This document shows positions 14,910-20,656 of a stretch of DNA of 20,656 bases, in pieces. The translations under genes and the position numbers were made by a program. The notes under the pieces are model-generated. The model worked only from the letters and a program-made list of their open reading frames with translations, did no database searches and was not told the DNA's origin. The DNA is from UBA2040 sp041751955. GTDB lineage: Bacteria > Bacteroidota > Bacteroidia > Flavobacteriales_D > Crocinitomicaceae. How positions within the stretch are numbered: position 1 is the stretch's first letter; each line of letters begins with the position of its first letter. The stretch is from contig JBGSIB010000060.1 in NCBI GenBank assembly GCA_041751955.1, forward strand, positions 1-20,656, written 5' to 3'.

Positions 14910-16072
14910 TAAAATGTAGCACAGCACTTTTTGTTCTTTTCTTGTTTTTGCAATTCGATGCAATGGCTGTGGATGGTTGGCAATTGAAACCCAGCATTGG
15001 CGGTGAAGGACGACACAGAGGATTAGGTATTTCTATCGGTAACAGAGGCTACTTGGGAACAGGGCACTACAACGGTACAGGCGTTAATCTTTCTTTCAAC
15101 GATTGGTGGGAATATGACCCCAGCAGTAATTCTTGGACACAAAAAGCCAATATCCCCACAGCGACTTATGGTTCAGTGGCTTGGGGCTCAGCGACAAAAG
15201 GTTATGTCGGTGGTGGATTCATACCCGGCGGAATTTATTACATTTTCGATCCTGCCACCAATACGTGGTCGAATTCGGCTCCTTGTCCTATCAACGCTTC
15301 CAACTTTGATTGTTTTACTGTCGGCGGATTGGGCTATGTGCTCAGTGGAACGCAAATGTATGCCTACAATCCAAGTACAGATTCTTGGGATCAAAAAGCG
15401 CCTTGTCCAGTTACTATAGGAACTTGGTCATGCGCCTTTGAAGCGGGTAACAGTGGTTTTGTTAAGACTGGTTCAAATTTTTATGAATACAAACCAGCGA
15501 ACGATACTTGGATTGCACGCACCACTTTTCCCGGTGTCATGTCTGCAGCTGGAACGGCCTTTTCTGTTTATGGAAAAGGATATGTGGTCTGCGGTTATGT
15601 CGGAAGTTTAGGCAACGTAACTTCTGAAATTTGGGAATTCAATCCAGCGATGAATGCTTGGGTGCAAATGGCGGATTTCCCAGGAACTTCGCGGCGTTTT
15701 CTGTCTTCTTTTGCTATTGGAAACAAAGGATTTGTGGCCCTTGGAACCAACGGAACCAACTTCAATGATTTTTGGCAATTCTCCTACGATCCTTTATCTG
15801 TGGAAGAATTGTATTTGAACGAACACAACATCAAAGCTTTTCCCAATCCAGTTAAAGATCACGTAACCGTAACCTTAGAGCCGAAGATAATGGAAGCCAT
15901 TCGCGGGGCGAGTATTCAAATTCGAAGCATAGACGGCAAAATTTTAGACGAACAAGAAATTACCCAAACGTCTATCTCCTTTCAACGAGGAAATGCACAA
16001 TCCGGCATCTATTTTTACACCATCGTCAAAAAGGGTAAAACGGTCTTCAACGGTAAACTTTTGTATTTGTAA
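14906..16072 (+). CDS. Kelch-repeat T9SS protein 1 (388 aa)
   Basis: A signal peptide (MIKCSTALFVLFLFLQFDAMA) precedes six Kelch-like blades of about 45 residues, each with a G-Y-V/L-x-x-G strand and an aromatic-D-P-x-x-N/D-x-W turn: WEYDPSSNSWTQ, YIFDPATNTWSN, YAYNPSTDSWDQ, YEYKPANDTWIA, WEFNPAMNAWVQ and WQFSYDP. The C-terminus (IKAFPNPVKDHVTVTL, SGIYFYTI) is a T9SS type A sorting domain. Six blades form a closed beta-propeller, a scaffold that in related proteins binds glycans or proteins or acts as an epimerase. No catalytic set can be recognised here. It overlaps the GEVED gene by ATGA and lies 3 nt before the next Kelch gene, so translation is coupled along the operon. Confidence 0.88.
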   Translation: MIKCSTALFVLFLFLQFDAMAVDGWQLKPSIGGEGRHRGLGISIGNRGYLGTGHYNGTGVNLSFNDWWEYDPSSNSWTQKANIPTATYGSVAWGSATKGYVGGGFIPGGIYYIFDPATNTWSNSAPCPINASNFDCFTVGGLGYVLSGTQMYAYNPSTDSWDQKAPCPVTIGTWSCAFEAGNSGFVKTGSNFYEYKPANDTWIARTTFPGVMSAAGTAFSVYGKGYVVCGYVGSLGNVTSEIWEFNPAMNAWVQMADFPGTSRRFLSSFAIGNKGFVALGTNGTNFNDFWQFSYDPLSVEELYLNEHNIKAFPNPVKDHVTVTLEPKIMEAIRGASIQIRSIDGKILDEQEITQTSISFQRGNAQSGIYFYTIVKKGKTVFNGKLLYL

Positions 16073-16075
16073 AAC

Positions 16076-17305
16076 ATGAAAAGACTCCTTTACACTTTAC
16101 TCGTTTTATTGCCTTTTCTTACGGTTGCCCAAGTTCCCAATACATGGACAAAAAAGAATGATTTTACGGGTTTAAAAAGAGCTCGTGCGGCCGCTTTTTC
16201 CATAGGAGAATACGGTTATGTTTGCGGAGGAGTGGATACTTCTGAAACCGTCCTAAAAGATTTATGGAAATACGATCCCAAAACAGATTCATGGGTGCAA
16301 AAAGCAGATTTACCGGGCTCCGTTCGTCGAGAAGCCATTGCCTTCACGATTGATGATCTCGGATACGTCGGAACGGGAATAGACAGCAACGAAGCTCAAC
16401 TAGGCAACACATTGAGCGATTTTTGGCAGTACAATCCCGTGACCAATACATGGGCGCAAAAAGCAAGTTTCCCGGGATTTGGAGGCCTTGGAATTTACTT
16501 TGCCACAGGTTTTAGCATAGACAGTAAAGGATATTTGTGCTGTGGAAAAATAGGACCAAATTTTTATTCCAATCAACTTTGGGAATACAAACCGCTCAAC
16601 GATTCATGGACACAGCGCGCCAATTTTCCAGGCGGAGTTCGCTATCAATTGAGTTCTTTTGTGATTGGTTATGAGGCTTTTGTCGGCTTAGGAACGGATC
16701 AAGATATTTACAGAAAAGATTTGTATCGCTACAGCGCAGGAACGAATCAATGGACGGCGTGTACAGATATTCCGGGTCCTCCAAGAGGAGGGGCGGCTTC
16801 CTTTTCTATTGGTTGGCGTGGTTTCATTTGCACGGGAACGAATGGTGGTATGTTGGACGATTTATGGGAATACAATCCTTTTTCCAATGCCTGGTCGGTG
16901 CGCTCGCCTTACGGTGGAAGTGAACGCAAAAATTCTATCTCCTTTGTCATGGGCGATACAGCTTATGTCGGTTTGGGTTCAGGATATTCAGGTAAAAAGG
17001 AAAGTATGCATGCCTATTTTCCTTTGCCCAGTGTTTTTGTGGAATTGTCTGAAGATGAGCGAAATAACTTTGCCATTTATCCCAATCCAATTGCAGAATA
17101 TTTTATCCTTCAAACGGAAAATTCAGAAGCTTCCTCTTTCGTCATTTATTCCATTTCTGGAAGAAAAGTTCTACAAGACGATTTCATTTCTGGACAAAAA
17201 ATCACACTGAATCATGCTGAATTTCAAAGCGGAGTGTATCTAGTCGCCTTGACGGATAGATTTGGAAAAGAAATCGGTCAACATCAAAAAATAATTGTGC
17301 AGTAA
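16076..17305 (+). CDS. Kelch-repeat T9SS protein 2 (409 aa)
   Basis: It has a signal peptide (MKRLLYTLLVLLPFLTVAQ) and six blades: LWKYDPKTDSWVQKADLPG, FWQYNPVTNTWAQKASFPG, LWEYKPLNDSWTQRANFPG, LYRYSAGTNQWTACTDIPG, LWEYNPFSNAWSVRSPYGG, and a final blade (SISFVMGDTAYVGLGSGYSG) whose W-turn is replaced by HAYFPLP. A T9SS type A domain closes the protein (NNFAIYPNPIAEYFILQ, SGVYLVALTD, KIIVQ). It is clearly paralogous to both flanking Kelch genes, more obviously to the third, sharing the K/N-D-x-W/Y and Q-K-A-D-x-x-G pattern. Secretion to the surface is predicted and the ligand is unknown. Its stop lies 1 nt before the next start. Confidence 0.9.
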   Translation: MKRLLYTLLVLLPFLTVAQVPNTWTKKNDFTGLKRARAAAFSIGEYGYVCGGVDTSETVLKDLWKYDPKTDSWVQKADLPGSVRREAIAFTIDDLGYVGTGIDSNEAQLGNTLSDFWQYNPVTNTWAQKASFPGFGGLGIYFATGFSIDSKGYLCCGKIGPNFYSNQLWEYKPLNDSWTQRANFPGGVRYQLSSFVIGYEAFVGLGTDQDIYRKDLYRYSAGTNQWTACTDIPGPPRGGAASFSIGWRGFICTGTNGGMLDDLWEYNPFSNAWSVRSPYGGSERKNSISFVMGDTAYVGLGSGYSGKKESMHAYFPLPSVFVELSEDERNNFAIYPNPIAEYFILQTENSEASSFVIYSISGRKVLQDDFISGQKITLNHAEFQSGVYLVALTDRFGKEIGQHQKIIVQ

Positions 17306-17306
17306 A

Positions 17307-18524
17307 ATGAAGAGATTGTTATTTGTTTGGATAGGCTGTACCATCTTATTTTCCGCCCAAGCACAAGATTTTTGGGTAACGAAAGATTCCGTGAACGGTC
17401 CAGGTCGTTCAGTTGCCGCATGTTTTGTAGCTGATGGTCAAGGTTGGGTCGTCGGTGGATTAGACGATGGCGGCTTCAAAAGAAAGATGTATTCTTACAA
17501 CCCGAATCAAGACGATTGGGACGATGAAATTTCTTTGGGCGGATTGTCGGGTGATGGTCTCGAAAGAGGTTCGGCAACAGGTTTTTCCATTCGCAACAAA
17601 GGCTACATCTGTCTAGGGCAAGGCGATTTCGTTCCTTACGGCAACGATTTGTGGGAATATGATCCCGCAACGCAAACTTGGGCGCAAAAAGCAGATTTTA
17701 TTGGTGAACCGCGTCGACAAGCTGTGGCATTTATTTTGAATGATCAAGCTTATTTCGGAACAGGGCAAGCCGCTTCTGGATTGAAGAAAGATTTTTACCG
17801 CTACGATGCCGACCAAAATGTCTGGGCACCTATGGCTGATTTTGCAGGAACTGCGCGTCGTCAAGCGTCGAGTTTTGTGATTGGAGCCCACGGTTATGTG
17901 GCAACGGGTGACGACGGCGTAGCCAAAAACGATTTGTGGTAATATTCACCAATTGCCAATGCTTGGGTACAAAAAACGAGTTGTCCAGGTGCGGCACGTT
18001 CTGGCGCTTCAGGTTGGGGAATTGGCAACTCAGGCTTCGTTGCTTTGGGTGAAGATGCCACTTTCAATTACCGAAAAGATGTTTGGCAATACTATTATTA
18101 TTCCAATTCTTGGGTGCAACGCGCTGATTTCCAGTCTTCACCACGTAAAAACGCTATAGCTTTTGTCCTCGACGATGTCGCATATGTGGGAACAGGCTAC
18201 GACGGTCTCTTCAAAGATGATTTTTATGCCTATGCCGCTATTTTAGCATTGGACGAAAAAGCTTTGCAATTCAGCTCCACCGCTTTTCCCAATCCGACGC
18301 AGGATGAAAGCAGCATTTCCTTAGGTGATTTTTCAGCACAAGATTTCGAATTGAGCATCTTTTCCATCACAGGTGCAGATGTGACCGAGCAAGTTGCGGT
18401 ACAAAACATGGGTGTAAAGATCCATTTGAACCTCCAAAATTTGAAACCAGGAACCTATCTCTATCGACTGAAAAACAAAGAAAATCAGTCTTTTTCCAAA
18501 GGCAAAATCACGCGAGTGTCATGA
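17307..18524 (+). pseudogene. Kelch-repeat T9SS protein 3, interrupted by TAA
   Basis: ATG 17307 (1 nt after the previous stop) begins MKRLLFVWIGCTILFSAQAQ. TTG 17295 is only an in-frame extension. Blades 1-4 run to KNDLW, where TAA 17940-17942 (codon 212) stands exactly where the paralogues have Glu in LWEYNP/LWEYDP. The same frame then continues YSPIANAWVQKTSCPG, VWQYYYYSNSWVQRADF and a sixth blade, and ends in a T9SS domain (STAFPNPTQDESSIS, LKPGTYLYRL). A single GAA to TAA change explains it. A truncated product would lack two blades of the propeller and the secretion signal, so it should be non-functional. The downstream lipoprotein gene overlaps its final TGA and depends on translation reaching there, or on its own initiation. 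Confidence 0.9.
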
Positions 18525-18868
18525 GGATTTTAGTTGCATTTTTACTGTGTTTTGGCGTTTTCGCTTGTTCAGAGCAAAGTGAAGAAACGCTCATCGATGA
18601 GACTATCATTATCGAAAAGCCAAAAACCGAAAATGGTTTACGCGTCATTACCATAGAGAATGGTCCTGAAAGTTTCGGCTACCAAATTCTCGAAAACGGA
18701 AAAGTCATCATCAACCAAGTCAACATTCCCGCTATACAAGGAAATCATGGTTTTTCCAGCCGCGAAAAAGCACAAAAAACCGGTGAATTCGCCCTCCACA
18801 AAATAAAAAACGGATTCTTTCCCCCAACGATTACGCCAGAGGAAATGGATAGTTTGGGGGTTTTGTAG
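18521..18868 (+). CDS. DUF4907 family lipoprotein (115 aa)
   Basis: A short lipoprotein signal (MRILVAFLLCFGVFAC) makes Cys16 the likely lipidated residue. After an acidic linker the protein carries a compact domain, FGYQILENGKVIINQVNIPA, IQGNHGFSSREKAQKTGEFA, then KIKNGFFPPTITPEEMDSLGVL. I recognise this as DUF4907, a small Bacteroidota family. It overlaps the third Kelch gene by ATGA and is the last gene of the operon. The context suggests an envelope-anchored partner, perhaps a docking or assembly factor for the Kelch propellers, but that is inference only. The stop is TAG 18866-18868, 4 nt before a REP-like palindrome. Confidence 0.82.
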   Translation: MRILVAFLLCFGVFACSEQSEETLIDETIIIEKPKTENGLRVITIENGPESFGYQILENGKVIINQVNIPAIQGNHGFSSREKAQKTGEFALHKIKNGFFPPTITPEEMDSLGVL

Positions 18869-18872
18869 CGCA

Positions 18873-19009
18873 GGCTTCGACTTCGCTCAGCCTGTGGTCA
18901 AGCTCTCACTTCGACTTCACCCTGCCTTCGTGCCTTTGGCAGGCAGGTCAGTTTTCGGTTAAACAAATCCGAAGCACACATCAAGCGGCGGCTGAGCGAA
19001 GCCGAAGCC
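18873..19009. repeat. REP-like palindromic intergenic element
   Basis: The arms GGCTTCGACTTCGCTCAGCC (18873-18892) and GGCTGAGCGAAGCCGAAGCC (18990-19009) are inverted repeats with one mismatch in 20. Between them lies a partial third copy (CTTCGACTTCACCC, 18909-18922) and a smaller palindrome, CCTGCC (18921-18926) with GGCAGGCAGG (18938-18947). The element is more GC-rich than its surroundings. Sequences built on CTTCGACTTCGCTCAGCC recur between genes in many Flavobacteria. This one fills nearly all of the gap between the Kelch operon and the MATE gene and may act as a transcription terminator or mRNA 3' protector. Confidence 0.8.
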
Positions 19010-19050
19010 AAAGCGCCAACCTTCCCACCTATTTTTCTATATTTATCCCC

Positions 19051-20448
19051 ATGATTTCCTCCATCAAAAAATTCTGGAATTTATTCAAAATTGCTCTCAA
19101 GGGTGACGAGCAAGATTTTACGAAAATCAACATCAAAAGAGGAATTTTTCTGCTTTCGGTGCCCATGATTCTCGAAATGATTATGGAATCACTGTTTGCG
19201 GTGGTGGACATCTTTTTTGTAGGCAAATTGGGCGATGATGCCATTGCCACTGTTGGATTAACGGAAGCCGTTATCGTCATTGTTTATTCCATGGGCGTCG
19301 GTATCAGTATGGCGGCTACGGCTATGGTGGCACGACGTTTTGGTGAGAAAAAGTTCAAAAGAGCGGGAAGCGCTGCGTTTCAACTTTTGGTTTTTGGATC
19401 GGCTATTTCTCTGCTGATTTCCATCATAGGATTCGTTTTTGCGAAAGAAATTCTCGAACTCATGGGCGCCAGCGATGAGGTTATCGCCATTGGTGTTCCG
19501 TACACGCGCATCATTTTTGCGGGAAATCTGTCTATTCTGCTACTTTTTCTCATCAACGGAGCTTTTCGTGGGGCAGGACAAGCGCATCTCGCCATGCGAA
19601 CCTTGTGGATTTCCAACGGCATCAATATTGTTCTTGATCCAATTTTCATATTCGGAATTGGCAGTTTTGAAGGTTTTGGTTTAGTAGGGGCAGCTTGGGC
19701 GACAACCATCGGACGAAGCATTGGCGTTTGCTACCAATTGTATCATTTGTTCAACGGCAAACACCGCTTGGTCATATTGAAAGAAAATCTAAAACTGAAG
19801 TGGAAAACCATGCGCAAAATTGTGGCTATTTCCATCGGTGGAATGGGGCAGTTCCTCATCGATTCTGTGGCTTGGATCGCTTTGACCCGCATCACAGCCG
19901 AATTCGGAAGCACAGCCGTTGCAGGATTCACCATTGCCTTTCGTATCCTGATTTTCAGTCTCATGCCCGCATGGGGATTGTCGGCGGCGGCCAGTACTTT
20001 GGTCGGACAAAATCTCGGTGCCCAAAAAGTCAAACGCGCTGCGATTTCTGTATGGTTGACGGCCCGTTACAACGTGATTTTTCTATCGATTGTTACCATT
20101 TTGTATCTCGTTTTCGGTGATATGCTGGTTGCCCTTTTTACCGATAATCCCGAAGTACAAAAAATCGCTTCACTCGGATTGCGCGTCATCGTGCTCGGCT
20201 ATGTCTTTTTCGCCGTTGGCATGGTGATGACGCAAGCTTTCAATGGAGCAGGGGACACCAAAACCCCGATGTTCATCAATATCGGCGTTTTCATCGGATT
20301 GGAAATTCCTCTGGCTTACGTCTTGGCCATGGTCTTCAAAATGGAATATTTGGGCATTTTCATCGCCATAGCCTTTTGTCATTCACTTCATGCCCTCATC
20401 GCGATTTGGTTTTTCAGAAAAGGTCGTTGGAAAAATGTGAAAATCTAA
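19051..20448 (+). CDS. MATE family efflux transporter
   Basis: The 465-residue length and about twelve hydrophobic segments fit the multidrug and toxin extrusion family, inner-membrane antiporters that export cationic drugs or metabolites using Na+ or H+ gradients. Each half begins with a characteristic block: GIFLLSVPMILEMIMESLFA and VDIFFVGKLGDDAIATVGLTE in the first, and AISIGGMGQFLIDSVAWIAL with FGSTAVAGFTIAFRI in the second. AFRGAGQAHLAMR and AFNGAGDTKTPMF are the paired inter-helix signatures. The N-terminus has a 30-residue cytoplasmic extension (FWNLFKIALKGDEQDFTKIN). The substrate cannot be read from sequence. A TATTTTTC at 19030-19037, close to the -7 consensus, would give a very short leader. 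It is probably transcribed alone. Confidence 0.93.
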   Translation: MISSIKKFWNLFKIALKGDEQDFTKINIKRGIFLLSVPMILEMIMESLFAVVDIFFVGKLGDDAIATVGLTEAVIVIVYSMGVGISMAATAMVARRFGEKKFKRAGSAAFQLLVFGSAISLLISIIGFVFAKEILELMGASDEVIAIGVPYTRIIFAGNLSILLLFLINGAFRGAGQAHLAMRTLWISNGINIVLDPIFIFGIGSFEGFGLVGAAWATTIGRSIGVCYQLYHLFNGKHRLVILKENLKLKWKTMRKIVAISIGGMGQFLIDSVAWIALTRITAEFGSTAVAGFTIAFRILIFSLMPAWGLSAAASTLVGQNLGAQKVKRAAISVWLTARYNVIFLSIVTILYLVFGDMLVALFTDNPEVQKIASLGLRVIVLGYVFFAVGMVMTQAFNGAGDTKTPMFINIGVFIGLEIPLAYVLAMVFKMEYLGIFIAIAFCHSLHALIAIWFFRKGRWKNVKI

Positions 20449-20656
20449 GATCTTTTAATACCACACAACGATTTGGCAAATTCAAGAATGGCAAATAAGA
20501 AACCTTTATTTAAAGATGAACGACTTAACCTTAGACTATTTCCGTTTTTAATTTTATTGACTCGTCGCAAACATACCACAAGAATCAATTTTTAATAAAT
20601 AACGAATTGATAAACAAGTAATTATTTAAAACATTAAGGACCGCGCAGCAGCGACG
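20449..20656. other. Non-coding right edge
   Basis: No credible gene or strong hairpin is seen in these 208 bases. A minus-strand TATGTTTG (20575-20568) matches the -7 box, but no gene lies downstream of it in that direction except the antisense of the MATE gene. The last 18 bases (ACCGCGCAGCAGCGACG region) are abruptly GC-rich and may begin another element beyond the window. Confidence 0.5.

Noticed and set aside
13887..17942. Reassigned stop codons (TAG or TAA read as an amino acid) to explain the interrupted genes
   Set aside because: TAG ends the genes at 1066, 5184 and 18868, and TAA ends many others at natural protein ends, while TGA ends those at 14909 and 18524. All three therefore work as normal stops here.
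18869..19050. CRISPR array in the repeat-rich gap before the MATE gene
   Set aside because: The repeats are inverted rather than direct and the spacing is irregular, with no spacer pattern or cas genes. It is a REP-like palindrome.
20560..20656. Promoter box on the minus strand (TATGTTTG) and GC-rich window end as part of a new gene
   Set aside because: No reading frame follows the box on the minus strand, and only 18 GC-rich bases are visible at the edge, too little to assign.

Overview
The window is AT-rich chromosomal DNA from a member of the Bacteroidota, most likely Flavobacteriales-like. Three things point there: the end of a TonB-dependent receptor followed by a DUF4249 lipoprotein, seven proteins ending in a type IX secretion (T9SS) type A sorting domain, and promoter boxes of the TAnnTTTG type with little Shine-Dalgarno signal. 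No rRNA, tRNA, CRISPR array or phage genes are visible. TAA, TAG and TGA all serve as ordinary stops.

Layout. Positions 2-1066 (+) hold the receptor C-terminus and its partner lipoprotein, followed by an unrecognised 200-aa exported protein (1142-1744). On the minus strand, 3973-1741 is a two-gene unit: an ATP-cone/PD-(D/E)XK/HhH-like nuclease, then a beta-CASP metallo-beta-lactamase RNase. A multi-pass membrane protein (4096-5184, +) is followed by a decayed partial copy of itself (5279-5568), which carries a perfect 16-bp inverted repeat. Three minus-strand exported proteins follow: a small T9SS cargo (6421-5582), a 719-aa unknown envelope protein (8844-6685), and a T9SS propeller-like protein (10473-8945) broken by a frameshift. 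An IS1595-type element with clear terminal inverted repeats (10576-11456) has an open transposase frame that has lost most of its catalytic core. After it come a GH9 endoglucanase with a T9SS signal (11545-13647) and a tightly packed plus-strand operon (13761-18868): a GEVED/PPC-like T9SS protein, three tandem six-bladed Kelch T9SS proteins, and a DUF4907 lipoprotein. A REP-like palindromic intergenic element and a MATE transporter (19051-20448) close the window.

Together the region is mainly a cell-surface and secretion locus. The GH9 enzyme suggests beta-glucan or cellulose breakdown, and the Kelch operon encodes a paralogous set of surface or secreted propellers of unknown ligand. Three of the seven T9SS cargo genes are interrupted: one frameshift, one TAG and one TAA. 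With the decayed paralogue and the degenerate IS, this indicates ongoing gene decay in exported accessory genes, or sequencing/assembly errors that read mapping could exclude. The least-described items are the nuclease pair, the Kelch triplet with DUF4907, the palindrome inside the decayed duplicate, and the catalytically eroded but still open transposase.
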